DNA from: Rotaria macrura
Taxonomy: Eukaryota; Rotifera; Eurotatoria; Philodinida; Philodinidae
Direction of reading: 5' to 3'
NCBI GenBank assembly: GCA_900239685.1
Contig: OENT01000428.1
Location: 54,131 to 118,130 of the forward strand
DNA: 64,000 nucleotides
Part shown: positions 1 through 11,422 of the stretch, piece by piece
How positions within the stretch are numbered: position 1 is the first letter of the stretch
How the letters are laid out: each line of letters begins with the position of its first letter
Notes under the pieces: model-generated
Told to the model about the DNA's origin: nothing
The model's input: only the letters and a program-made list of their open reading frames with translations
Databases searched by the model: none
Position numbers and translations under genes: made by a program

Positions 1-1293
1 TAAAATGCAGCCGAGAATACGACTCGGAGCAGTAATGACTGCGACAACAACATTAATTATTTTACGAAAAAGTTTTTTCAACCATCCACGAAACACTGGA
101 ATGGCATTGTATGCATTTTGATATTCTTGACGAGCCTTTTCCATTTCTCTTCGAGCATCCTCGTACTGGTTCTTGATCGAATTCATGTTATTAATGATAT
201 CTTCCTGTTCACGTTTCGCTTGATCGATCTGGGATTGAATTTGATCAACGATATTTGTTTGTTCTGAATGAGTGTTAGTATTTACTTCGATAATTTCCGC
301 AATGAGTTCTTGTAGTGATGAAAATTTTTCGAATGTATTTCGCGCATGCATTGCACTTTCATTGGCAATGCGACCAATCGTATCTAAAGTCCTCGGAAGC
401 ATGATTTCAATAAGCAAGGGTGAACCAGCCAAAACTAATTTGAGAGCTGTTTTAACATGATTTGGTACTTGCTGAATATTGAGTTGGATGCGATCCATGG
501 CTGTATGCGCACCCAATAATGCTGAATACATCGAACCAGATACTTGAGNCAAGTGTTGCTCGAAAGGAATTTGGATCTCTGATGTGCTGAAAAACGAAGT
601 TAGGGGGTCGCGTCAATGGAAAGTCACGTTTACTGGCAAGGACAAGAAGATTGCTGATATAGTTGACTGAGATTGGGCCAGCCGTCATCAAATGAACCCA
701 TTCACCATCGATACTGTCTTGCAATGTGAGCTGATCGTCAAGTTTATCATCGAAAATTACTTCATAAGGATCGGTATCATTAGAACGAAATAAAATATCT
801 AAAGAAAATGTTAAAAATTGATTTGCCAACGAAATTTTCTGATGAAATTCGAAGATTGATTTTAGTTAAATAATACATTTATATGCATACGTCGGAAACG
901 ACGAATCGCTGTATATATAACTCACCCAAAAATGAATCATCATCATTAGATAATTGCATCAAAAAAACATTATCATCCATCTGAGCAATAGAATGAAGTC
1001 TATCCCGGTCCATATTTATCACTCGTTGTATGAAAGGATCACTAAACGGATTGACTGATCTTTCTGAAGATAAGAAGACTGTATGAGCAACTGACGTAGC
1101 ACATGCATGTCTTGTTATTGTCAGGGTCGCCAGCAAACACATGAATGGAAGCACTACAATAAAAATCAAGCATAAAAAGAATCCTATTAATTTAGGAAAA
1201 AAAGACTCAAAGAACTTCCTATCAAAATTTCTCGTTCTTTTGTAAGCACAATAAAATTGCATGCAATCTTGAGTACTTACATGGCTTCCTCAT
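1..1293 (-). CDS. Secreted helix-rich protein of unknown family, paralog A (3' end outside window)
   Basis: I do not recognise this family. Three exons read leftwards: 1293-1281 (13 nt, MRKP), 1153-926 and 798 to beyond base 1. All have good GT-AG borders (GTAAGT, then GTGAGT donors) and matching phases. The N-terminus is a hydrophobic signal-peptide-like stretch (LLPFMCLLATLTI). Exon 3 holds the part conserved with the gene at 6713-8893: AGPISVNY, SKRDFP and NSFRATL, then a long charged coiled-coil-like region, then a hydrophobic stretch (NVVVAVITAPSRILG) near the window edge. The reading frame breaks at the N at 549. Ignoring the N joins SFRATL to AQVSGSMYSALLGAHT, which matches the paralog, so the break is probably an assembly artefact. 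The general plan (signal, long helices, late hydrophobic segment) is all that can be said about function. The C-terminus is missing. Confidence 0.7.
549..549. other. Single N that breaks a reading frame
   Basis: The N lies in exon 3 of the gene at 1-1293. Reading it as one base shifts the frame. Removing it, or allowing three bases, restores a frame that aligns with the paralog at 7880, where another N sits at the equivalent codon. Confidence 0.85.
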
Positions 1294-2780
1294 ATTAATC
1301 ATGAACTCAAATAATATAATTAATGCAAGTGATAGAAGTTGATAAAAAGAATATTCTGTATTAATCTTTTATATATCGATTGTCTAATACAAGACAATAA
1401 AAGCAATGACAGATGCCTTAGAAATCAAGTCGCTCTCATGGATTACTCGCTTATCAATCAAGATTCTATACTTTCTTGAATATACTAGTTGATAAACAAG
1501 TAGCATCTATTAATACAAGACAATTTCGACGAAAAACATCGCTTTTTCGACAGATGATAAACAATACATGCTTTTTCACTAGTGTTTTTGTCTTTGATAA
1601 CAGAATGTATAACTATAGAATAGAACTTAAGTTTATTGTGACTACAACAATATAGTCAGTTTAGATTGTCTGCGTTCAAATTAAGAAACATAAATTCAAG
1701 TGCGATTTGTGACTTACAAATAGTATCGCGTGTATGCTTTTTCCAATTTATTTATGTCTATTTATTATCGACTTGTTCGCAATGACTTCACTGTTTCTTC
1801 TATCATTGACGAATAGTATTTATCGATCCATCGGATGATCATTGTCTGGATCCATATATTGAAACAATAACACATATGTATAAAAAAAGACATTCTGTCT
1901 ATTTCAAAGATGAATATTTACGATTTTCTCAAACATTTACATAATGAAAATAATGTTGTGATCCTTTTTTTAATGAAGATATTTATCCGACAAAAGAAAT
2001 ACTTTTATTGCATCTCACTACTCACAATTATACTTTTCTTTACATATACTAACAAGCTTTCGTACATGCATTTTCGATTTACTTTGTAACGACCAATTGA
2101 AATATCAAACTGGCATCGATAAAGAATAGCAACATATTCGTATTACTTGCTAGTTTGAAATCAATCTGTGGTTTGTTTCTATAGAACTAGTTTACTTCTA
2201 GATATCCTAATTCATATATGTTTGTGCTGCACTCGATCAAATATCCTCAGATATATACGTAGTGTTCGTATGTGTATTGATATAGCAATGAATTATCTAC
2301 AATTAGCTATTCAGCTATAGTTCAAACACATGTTACAACAGCAATGAAACTAATAGATTCAGCATCGAATACCTTGCGCAGAACAATTTTATCGATTACA
2401 GTCGAAGCCATAGGTCATTTAGTTATAGAATGTACTCATGTAGCTCATTCAACACTTCTTCATTTCAATAGATTATAAAACTTGTTCTCAGAAATCATTG
2501 CATGAACTGAAAAAGCATTCAATCATCGAACCAAGCAAATTTTGAGAAAGTGAAACAACAAAGAAGAAAATCTTGTCACTGTCAAAAATCAATACTATCA
2601 ATTGAAAGTCAACCTAGATGTAGCTCGTAAGAACTATGCTGAGGCTAAACCAACATTTGTGACATCGTTCATATCTGACATAATGCAAACATGAACTTCA
2701 AAACCGAATTTTCCGTTAATTGCGGAAATTCAATCCATCAAATCCATAATCCACAATTTGAACATCCAATGAATATAGCT
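1294..2780. other. Intergenic, no gene seen
   Basis: AT-rich DNA upstream of the first paralog. All frames are broken by frequent stops and I see no conserved motif or repeat array. Confidence 0.6.
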
Positions 2781-2784
2781 CAAA

Positions 2785-3144
2785 TTGCATACAAATGGTG
2801 ATTTAGAACGTGTCGAGCAAATTCATTATGAACATTCTCCATTTCAATTAGCTGAGCCAAATCATTTGACTAAGCCTGTGAATAACATGACAGTGCTTAA
2901 TTTAAACGTATCGAGTAATAATGAAATCATTTGTTTATTAATTGAAGCAATCAAACAGAATAACATAATCAAAAATCAATGTACACATAGGATTCAGTGT
3001 TTCTCAAAATTGGCTATACAAACTCAAAGTACTCTACAGAGTAGGAAAATTTTCTTTCTGTTATTCAACATGCTTAAAAATAAAATCAATTACTCAAGTC
3101 ATTCGAAGATGAATTTTTCGTTGAAATTTGAGTATCTACTGTGA
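2785..3144 (+). pseudogene. Open frame of 119 codons, probable decayed coding fragment
   Basis: The frame opens in an Asn/Gln/Ile-rich sequence (for example HYEHSPFQLAEPNHL and NNEIICLLIEAIKQNN). The 250 bp upstream has the same coding-like texture but is broken by stops. There is no recognisable domain, no clear signal peptide and no convincing splice sites. A relic of a gene or retroelement is the likeliest reading, and a chance frame remains possible. It lies between the two paralogous secreted-protein genes, near the repeat-derived segment at 5.2 kb. Confidence 0.25.
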
Positions 3145-5183
3145 CATAGATTGTAAAATGATGCACATATTTTATATAACATGGTTAAAACCTACTATCC
3201 TGTGTCTAGTGAACACATGATTAGTCAAATTGTAGCTATTGGCAAAATATTATATTTTCAAACAGATGAAACAGGTACTACAATAAACTTCAACAAGCAT
3301 CTGGTAATAAATTGAATACTTCTCTTAAAATAAGATATCTTTGAAAACTTAAATAAGCATTAAAAAATGATCCTAGTACATCTTTTCTCAATCATCATCA
3401 ACAATCTTGTCCGCACACTTACTGATTTTCTTCTTCCAGATATTTTAGAATCATTTATAAATTATACAACACAAAGTTGAAGTAATCTGACAACAAAACT
3501 CTTAGGCGAATACATATTGAAAAACTTATCATCGAAATGCATGATTTCATGATATACACATGTATCATTCGAAAGCAAATGCCGAGCATAATTTGTCGAT
3601 TCAAGTTCACCATCTCCTTCTCGCTCATCTAGAAATGCAATCAGGGAGAAAAAAATGGATCCCAGTTGTATCTTCCGTATCCCGGAAAAAGGGATCCATA
3701 AGGAATCTTGGTATCCGGAACGCGGCGTGGACACATTAGAGATACAGAGAATTTCGTAATCCACTTTTTTTCAAAAGGGAAAAGGCTGAAAACTGAATTT
3801 TGTGAGAAATTTAGAGTTTTTGGAAAAGAGATTTGTTAGCCTATGGATTTTGTGTCGAAAAAAATCTGGACCTAATTTTATTATTCTGAGAGTCACTTTT
3901 TTGTCTCGATCTTAGCGAACGTACTTCGTCTTCAACGGAGTTCAATGTATTGTTTTAAAATATTGCGTTCTTTTCAAATTTCTTGGACGATAAGGAACAT
4001 CTGAATGACTTCCTAGAAACCGTTAAAGTCAACTTTTATCCTCAAAGTTCATCAAATTGAAACCTTTTCAAGAAAAATAGACTCATTCAATGCAGAATTT
4101 TTCCTCTATCTTAATTCATATGAAGGAATAGGTCATTCGAAGGTTTTCTAAGTGATAATCACCGAACATCACTCCAATCGGACCATATTGTCAGAAGTTA
4201 TGAATATTTTGGTTTTATGATTTTTCATTTTCACTTTATACAGATGCACTAGCAAAATATGTTCATCGAACAAGTGATTTGATTTGCTCTTTCTGATGAT
4301 ACTATTTCCAACTTCAAATTCAATGTCTAGTAAGTCACTTGTCCTATTTTTATTATACTTGAGAATTATTTTTGGCAGTATACAATGACTTTCGAATAGA
4401 AGATACTTGGTTTGACTTGAAAAAAAGCTAAACTTGAGATTAGTACGAACAACTGAGTTGATCTGTGTGTATTTCAGATTGTTTCTAAGATATTTTTCTT
4501 TGCCTAAATTTTTCAACTTCGTTCCTCTTAGGGATTTTGAAAAAAATTAACTTCCGAGAATAACTGCTTCGTATACGAAAAACCAATTCTGAACTTTTAT
4601 AATTCTATTGGAGGACGAATTCAGAGGTGTCTACATTTTAAAATTCTTGTGTTGGTGAAGTTCTTTTCTTTGCGATTCGTGAGAGTGACTTCAGGTATAG
4701 GGATTACATTCTAACTTTATTTTAATGTAAAAAATATAAATTAAAGTTAGAAAACAACATTTTCCTAGTCTACATAAAAAATCTAACAAGTTTCACCTTG
4801 ACTATATTGAATACCGTACAGTTGAGATACTTTACATTATCAGATAAAACAAATTTAGTTTAATTGACTTTGCATCGGGAAGTAAAGATAAAGTACCACC
4901 CTTACACGGGTACTAAAAAATGATTGATTCTGAAGTAAAAAATAAACATCTGAAAAATGATCAAGGATGAATGGTGAATGGTGAATCTTGGCATAATAAA
5001 ATTACGTGCATATTATTTTGCTACACTAAATGCATACTCTGGCAGATGTTCTTTGATTGAACATTTTGAGTTTTTTCAAATATTTGATATGAAACTGAAT
5101 GACTCAGCCTTTACCCCTTGATTTATCCAATACAAGGTGTATTTTGTTGAGTACATATCGAATATTATCTTATGTGCCTGGCA
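3145..5183. other. Intergenic with a short GC-rich patch
   Basis: No gene supported. A patch at about 3650-3730 is clearly richer in GC than its surroundings and repeats the core TATCCCGGA / TATCCGGAA, with partial self-complementarity. It could be the edge of an old transposon. The rest is plain AT-rich sequence. Confidence 0.4.
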
Positions 5184-5200
5184 GGTATCCTTCGGATACC
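5184..5200. repeat. Perfect 7 bp hairpin
   Basis: GGTATCC, a TTC loop, then GGATACC. It lies 14 bp left of the TTAA-oligo-G end of the segment at 5214-5728 and echoes the TATCCGG core seen near 3710. Confidence 0.6.
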
Positions 5201-5213
5201 CAACTTTCTCTCC

Positions 5214-5728
5214 TTAAGGGGGGGGGGGGGGGGGGTGTGACGACCTAATCGTCACTGATGTTATCTTGATGTTTGTTGTGTGCGCATTTGTTTGTTTCTC
5301 TTTCTAGTTTCCCTCCCTTTTTCTCTCTTATTGCTTTTGCGCCTAAAATTGTTAATTGAGTTTAACATAATTCTTCTCTTTTTTCTCATCTTCATCTACT
5401 CACTCTACTTTATATCTCTCTCTTCATTGAGATATACCTACATTCCTTCTTCTGATATCTTCCACTCGCCATTCGAGCGTTTCTGATATCTATTTCGAAT
5501 ATTTCTCTCTCGTAACTCTCGTCAGTTACTCTCTCATCTAGTTCTTCATCTCATCTCTTTTCTGTTCAAATTGAATATATTATTGGATCTTTATCCGTAT
5601 TCAATTCTACTTTATTTCATCAATTTTACTCTCCGCCACAATCCATTATTGTGGCATCCAACATATCCAATAGTTGCGCCTCTGAACCGACTAACGACGC
5701 AACAGGGGGGTACCCCCCCCCCCCTTAA
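5214..5728. mobile_element. TTAA-flanked segment with oligo-G and oligo-C inverted ends (TE or LTR remnant)
   Basis: The left end is TTAA followed by 18 G (5218-5235); the right end is 12 C (5713-5724) followed by TTAA. The ends are therefore inverted copies of each other within identical tetranucleotides. The interior is pyrimidine-rich and has no credible coding sequence. Two readings fit. It may be a non-autonomous element using TTAA targets, as piggyBac-like transposons do, although their termini usually begin with CCC. Or it may be a retrotransposon LTR: the interior starts TGTGACGACC right after a G-tract like a polypurine tract, CA occurs at 5639-5640, and TGGCATCC, like a primer-binding site, follows at 5652. 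I cannot choose between these from one copy. Confidence 0.45.
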
Positions 5729-6712
5729 ATGCAACGGTGATTGTGAAAAATCATCACTTTATACATCATTGATATCGAACAGTTGACTATCAAGATTTGA
5801 AGTAGCTACCGAAGAAATGATGACCTTGATCGTTGCATCCCAGTTAATATCCTTCAATGTCTAAAAACAGCAATGGCCTCAGTCAAGGAATGAATTTTTC
5901 TGAACTGTCAAAAGCAGTTGATACAAAGTTCTTCTTGGCAGACTTTGCTGAGAATTGGATATAGTTCCGAATGGTATTAACAAAATAGATTGCCTACATT
6001 ACTGTCGCAGATCAATAGTTTTCGATGAAATATGAATTCAACTGAAGTGGAAATATCAATCTTTCAAATACAACCATCATGATTACTGTTCAGATACAAA
6101 AATGAATGATTAATAGTAATGCAATTATTTCCTCCACTACGGATAGAATCAGTATAGAACAAAGGGGTGAAGTGGTCACTCTAAAACGTCGCATAAATAA
6201 TTAATATCAGTATTGATTCGTTTATCAAGAAAAGTAAATATGTTGTTCAATACTTCACCGATAAATACCATGGATGGATGTGATTTTCTAGTACAAAAGC
6301 TCAATTGATGATTGGAAAACCAAAATTAAGATGCGTCTAAAGAAGAACGTCTAATATACAAAAATATATTCCGATCTATCGTCGAATAATACTAATCAAA
6401 ATGCAGGTTAAAACAAAGATTTCTTCTCTAGGGATCGATTATTCTTTAAAAACTAACCAAAGACTAGTAAGGTTTATAATTTCAAACATTTTTGATAATT
6501 TTCATGAGGCATCTAAAGAGACTATGAGTTCCAAATTGATTCAATCTTCATAGTATTATTCCAAAAAACGTTTTTCCATTCTATGTAATATTGCAGCATG
6601 TTTATTTCAATTAGTTAACAAACATGATGTAATCATAATTTCTTGTTTTATTTTTCGTATTTCGGACGTGAAATCGATGGAAAATTTCCATTTACGAATC
6701 ATTTTATGAATA
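5729..6712. other. Intergenic, no gene seen
   Basis: AT-rich with dense stops in all frames. It lies between the repeat-derived segment and the 3' end of the second paralog. Confidence 0.55.
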
Positions 6713-8893
6713 TCAACCGATGTTGATGCCTGACTCGCCTGCACTTTTTATGCTGTCTAGTAATTGTTCGTATTCTTGTTGACGTCTCTCCATACGTACA
6801 ACAAACGCATTTTGTTGCTCTTGAGTTATTTGAGTAATTCGCGTTGGTATCAATGTCGCATTGACAGCAAGTGCAAGTAGATTTGCTGATTGTAAATTAG
6901 TTGTTTGTAAAATTAGTACATTAGCACTTGTTGCCTGATTGATTATAAATTCCGTGGAACTTTCAATGTAAGCTGCAGATATTGTATAGATTAAATCAGA
7001 TTCTTGTTCCATGTTTTGACTAACTTCAATGAGAAGCATGAGTAAAAGTTCATGATCAAATGAATCCAAGTTGGCGTTGTTAATCATCGAATTTTCGATG
7101 ACATTAAGAAAATTGTTAGTTAAACTCTACAGATAAGGAAAATACTAGTTTGAAAGAAATGATTTTCTTCCGCTTTGAAATCTAGATGGATTTAAGAATT
7201 AGTTTTTCTTACATTCAGTAAATTTTCTACTAGTAAAATCAATTTGTTGAAGAACAACATCAGTCTATTCCATTGAACTTTGATTTCACTCATTTGTATT
7301 GTTGAATTGAGCAGTATGCTTGGGANATTTCTTGATCGGCATTTCTCCAAGTATCACCAGCGATTGTATCCGGATGTGTGCTGCTTTTATCTATTTGAGA
7401 TAGTTTTTCGTTTGAAACATAATCAACTGATAAGCTCATCTCAACATAATGATATTCATTTTCTGTATTTTTCATAGGTAATTCCCTACCATTATATGAT
7501 TGTCCACTAGAAATAATATTGTCGTCGTGATCCTGAATATCATATGTGGATCTAGCAGTATACGATCGTTTTTTACCATTGCCGTTTGTATGACTAGAAT
7601 AAGTGGCTTGGGTAACTTCTAGAACTTCTGAAACTAGTCCAGGAAAATACAATATCTTGCTTAATATAGCTTGACTAATTTTAAAACTTTCATTCGCTGT
7701 TCTCTTAATATCTTCCAAAGTTTTTCGAAGCATATATTCAATGAATTGTGATGGCTCTTCGGCGAGCAATAAGATGGCTGTTTTGAGATAATCGAGCAAC
7801 TTCTGAGAATTAAATTGAACACTAAACATTGTAGTATGTGCATTAAGAAGAGTTGAATATGCACTTTCTGATATTTGAGNTCACGGTCTCACGAAATGAG
7901 TCCATGTTGTTGATGTATTGAACGTTATTATTTGACGGACGAATGAATGGAAAATCACGTTTACTTCCGTACACAATCAATCTATTTACATAATTGATTG
8001 CAAGTGGCCCAGCAGATAATAGTTCAAACGGTTCTGCATTTAAATAGTCTAGAATAGTAATCTGATTGTTCAGGAGTGATTCATTAAGTGCATCGATGTC
8101 AGAACGAGACAATGAATCTAAAAAGTTATGCTAAACTTCATGCGCTATATAGAATATTGATAATAGAATCTCTGAATTAGAATATGAATATTTGACTGAA
8201 AGAAAAATAATCTGTTTATGATACAACTTACCATTTAATGTATAATAATGATCCATGAATTTAGATACTGATTCATGGTCATCTGTTCGTTTAATGATGT
8301 ATGATTCATTTTGATTGACATTTTTAATGATACTTGGCATCGATGAATGATTGTCCGAATTTAACAATCTATTCAAAGGCAAAATCCTTCCATGAACGAA
8401 CAATGGCTCATATAATACAATCATACATATGAGTATCAAGACTAAAATCACAGATACGAAAAGAAAAATGAGTAATTATGTTAGCGCAATAGTTTTGTAA
8501 TCTACAAGGGAAAGAAAGAGTTTTGCAAATTACAGAGATAGTTTTTTAACGTACTTTATTTTCATTCTCTAGAAATGTGATAAGAAATTTTTTCATCAAC
8601 TAAGAAACTATTGATGCAATCTTTGATCAACTAAGTGTGAGTGAAGATTGTCAAAGTCTATACTATCGATCGAAGAACATGCTTGACCCTATATAGCTGT
8701 TATTATCGATAATCGTCCTTTTCCATTAGGGCTATCCTGGATAATTTTAGATGATATGGAATTGTTTTTCGAAATATAGTTTCACATTATTTTACATTAT
8801 CATGATTCTTAATCGATAGACTATTCATAGTTATTGAAGTTACTTATAGTAAAATCAAGTCTAAAACAATTCAAAATGAAAATACTTACACAT
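6713..8893 (-). CDS. Secreted helix-rich protein of unknown family, paralog B
   Basis: Paralog of the gene at 1-1293; family unrecognised. Four exons: 8893-8890 (ATGT only), 8441-8232, 8117-7213 and 7126-6713, with GTAAGT, GTAAGT and GTAAGA donors and matching phases. Splicing the 4 nt first exon gives a strong signal peptide (MFLILICMIVLYEPLFVHG). Shared landmarks with paralog A are the exon 2/3 junction (Asp codon), AGPLAINYVN, SKRDFP, DSFRETV, then YSTLLNAHT. The C-terminal half is predicted to be helical, with an Asn/Gln-rich last exon ending in a charged helix (EQQNAFVVRMERRQQEYEQL) and a TGA-terminated tail. Two Ns (7880, 7326) interrupt exon 3. The first behaves as zero or three bases; the second needs about two bases for the downstream frame (PSILLNSTIQMSEIKVQW) to connect. 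Estimated length is about 510 residues. No enzymatic motif is visible. Confidence 0.7.
7326..7326. other. Single N, frame changes across it
   Basis: Upstream the frame reads NADQE and downstream it continues as PSILLNST into the last exon. Dropping the N gives a short tail and a stop, so here the true gap length is probably not zero (2 modulo 3 fits). Confidence 0.6.
7880..7880. other. Single N, frame restored if ignored
   Basis: Without the N the codons read DSFRETV-T-QISESAYSTLL, aligning with paralog A across its own N at 549. Both Ns are followed by the same CTCAA context on the coding strand. Confidence 0.85.
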
Positions 8894-9426
8894 GATTGTC
8901 AGTTGTATAATTATTCAAGTCAGCACTATTTTCATTAAAAAAAAACAACCTTTTCTAAATCGCCGAAAACATTTATACGATGTGATTCTCATATGATAGC
9001 ATAGACATGATAACATGTGTGTATACACAAGAGTCTTATTCCCATCAAGTAAGTCAATCATCAGCTGTATGTTTCGTTTCATTCAGATTAAATTTATCGA
9101 TATTTTCTCTTCAAATAAAAATTCTACTATTTTCAAAGAATAATTGATTAGCCCATTGAGAAGATAATTGATTTCAATTGTTGTATTGCATTGTCTACAA
9201 ACTCTGCATACTCATTGGTTTTCCATCATAGTAAAGAATATCGATAATAGAAACGACAATTTCACAAGTCATATTAACAAAAAGAGAACATTGCTATTTT
9301 TAGTTATGGTCATTGAAATTTTCAATATCGTTTTATGAATAGTTGCTTTATTTTTATGTGTTCATTTATCATTCGATCTTAGAGATCAACTTATGAAAAT
9401 AAAATACAGATGAAAAGCAAAATAAT
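8894..9426. other. Intergenic, no gene seen
   Basis: Upstream region of the gene at 6713-8893 and downstream region of the F-box gene. AT-rich, nothing further recognised. Confidence 0.55.
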
Positions 9427-10431
9427 TCATTCAATTATTTTCAATTCAATATAATCACACATAATAGAATATTTTCTATATGGTATTTGCCAAATTCTTA
9501 AACCAAAATAAACTTTTGATAATTCATATACAGTAATAATACCCATTTGTTCTTCGAACCATTGAGAATATTTTTCACTAGATTCATTTGTACAATTATT
9601 AATAACATAACGTAAGTCAAACCAATCTTGATCCCATTGAAATGAACTCATCATACCAAATTCTGGTATACATGTAAATTCACCTGTAAATTGATCTTCA
9701 TCACTCGGTTGTTCATAGCGTAATAAATTTAATTTCATTCGACAAATAATTGCATAACGACCGGGTATAATGGAATGAAAATCGCCGCGTATTGCCGCTA
9801 ACCATGTCGAATCTAGTATTGCAACTGAACCGAACTCACTCATTATATCCTTTACTATATCTGGATGATTTACATTACTACTTCTTATTGCATCAAAGCA
9901 AACATATGTTTCATATGCAAATGATAAACGTATTTTTTTTGATAAATAAAAATACATAAGTTTTGATAGAATTGTTTTATTTTGATGATGAATTAAATCA
10001 CGAAATCTATCTTCATCAATAGCCATCTTTAATTCTGAATTTAATTTTGGTAAATGAAATTTAGCTCGTTTAGCAGCTGCGAAACCTTTTACATTTCCAT
10101 TTTGTGCATCAGTTACAATAAGATTCCAACCATTACGTAGTATTGCTGGTGGTAATTGTGAATATTGTTTTTCAAATCCAACTAAATGTTTATCTGATAA
10201 AAATAAATTATCATAACAATTTTTATTTGAAAATATTTCATCACAATAACGTTTTAATAAAATAGAGCCGTAGCGTATTCGAATTAAATGTCTCCAAAAA
10301 GAATCATCTTCAATAATATTATATAAATGATGATTTGTACTCAATAAATGAATAATATCAGTTATATTTGGTAAACATTCACAAATGGAATACCATACTA
10401 AATCGGGAAGAATAGTCCAGTCAGAATTCAT
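9427..10431 (-). CDS. F-box protein with a PP2/FBA-like C-terminal half
   Basis: A single-exon frame of 334 residues starting at a clear ATG. Residues about 5-55 look like an F-box (LPDLVWYSICECLPNITDII, then HLLSTNHHLYNIIEDDSFWR). F-box proteins recruit substrates to SCF ubiquitin ligases through Skp1. The second half has the layout of the phloem-protein-2-like / F-box-associated beta-sandwich: TWLAAI, then PGRYAIICRMKL, a W..LRY strand, and a closing YSIMCDYIELKIIE. The PP2-like assignment rests on this pattern only and is weaker than the F-box call. The central part (60-190) is not recognised. Substrate is unknown. The absence of introns is notable beside its spliced neighbours. Confidence 0.75.
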   Translation of the reverse strand: MNSDWTILPDLVWYSICECLPNITDIIHLLSTNHHLYNIIEDDSFWRHLIRIRYGSILLKRYCDEIFSNKNCYDNLFLSDKHLVGFEKQYSQLPPAILRNGWNLIVTDAQNGNVKGFAAAKRAKFHLPKLNSELKMAIDEDRFRDLIHHQNKTILSKLMYFYLSKKIRLSFAYETYVCFDAIRSSNVNHPDIVKDIMSEFGSVAILDSTWLAAIRGDFHSIIPGRYAIICRMKLNLLRYEQPSDEDQFTGEFTCIPEFGMMSSFQWDQDWFDLRYVINNCTNESSEKYSQWFEEQMGIITVYELSKVYFGLRIWQIPYRKYSIMCDYIELKIIE

Positions 10432-10580
10432 TCTGCTATACTATACCTTGCTTTTTTATTATGTATCTTTTTCCGAACATATATGTCTCTCTCGTTTTCT
10501 ATATATATACTAGTTTACACATATTCTTTTACCAAACAGGAACAAAACAGAAAAGAACGACGGAAAGAAAAAGAAGAAAC

Positions 10581-10612
10581 AGAATAAGAATAAGAATAAG
10601 AGAAAGAATAAG
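10581..10612. repeat. Purine microsatellite (GAATAA)n
   Basis: Imperfect tandem AGAATA/AAGAAT units in a longer purine-rich run (about 10550-10615). Open frames through it are compositional. Confidence 0.7.
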
Positions 10613-10755
10613 ACTCGTTGTTGCATTCTGATTAACAGAGTATATGTTATTTTTTTGTCGATCGTAGCGTAATAACACATTATTTGCGTTTTTTTCATGT
10701 CAATGCATAAAAAGCCAAAGTACTTTAAATTTCATAGTTGCTGCTAGGAAATGAA

Positions 10756-11422
10756 TCATGCCACATGATTGTCACTTCGTCTGTTACCATGATAAAAAAG
10801 TTTGAAATATGTAATCTCAGCCGTGAGTACTACTCCAAACCCTATTATACCTAAGCCCATACCTAATTGCGCTGCACGAGCTGGTGGTGGTTCACCTATT
10901 GAAAAATACAAATAATTTTGTGAAGTAATATGGAAAAACAAACATCGTACCAGTTACAAATACTGGTAAAGAACTGATTGGCTGTTCTGTATTCGTCGCA
11001 ATACTAGCACTACCATTGTTAGAACTGTTCCGTGCTGCAATGTCACTATCTGCATCATCATATACCGTGTTGAAGTCAACCGACGCACTATGTCGATTAG
11101 TAGTGTTGGTATTTAGCTGCGTTAAATAACTTTCATCCATCGAATTTGAAACATCATCAGAATAGAGGATACCCTCATCGAGTTGAATCACATATTGAAT
11201 GCTTATATTCCATGTAAACGAGTCCAGTGTATGAAACGTAATTGTTTGATTGATATATGTAATATTGCTATGATTTGAACTTACATCAGCTGTATAAACT
11301 AGATTCTTTGTCACTGCATCATAAATACGAATATAGGATGAAAATTTCGGTTTATTGACTTTTCTATTAACTAAAACCCAATAGGAAAAACAAACAAACA
11401 AACAAACTAGAGCAATTTTCAT
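10756..11422 (-). CDS. Small single-pass type I membrane protein, unknown function
   Basis: Two exons, 11422-10951 and 10895-10756, with donor GTACGA and acceptor TTCAATAG, phases matching at a Gly codon; 203 residues. Residues about 3-18 form a signal peptide (ALVCLFVCFSYWVLV). The ectodomain (20-160) carries many N-glycosylation sequons (for example NHSNIT, NQTI, NTTN, NNGS) and is Ser/Thr/Asn/Asp-rich. A membrane span follows at about 168-190 (MGLGIIGFGVVLTAEITYF), then a short basic tail. I do not recognise the family. It fits a glycosylated cell-surface protein; the ligand or partner is unknown. Confidence 0.6.

Noticed and set aside
5280..5786. Two plus-strand frames inside the TTAA-flanked segment
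   Set aside because: Pyrimidine-rich low-complexity translations (Leu/Phe/Ser) without starts or motifs.
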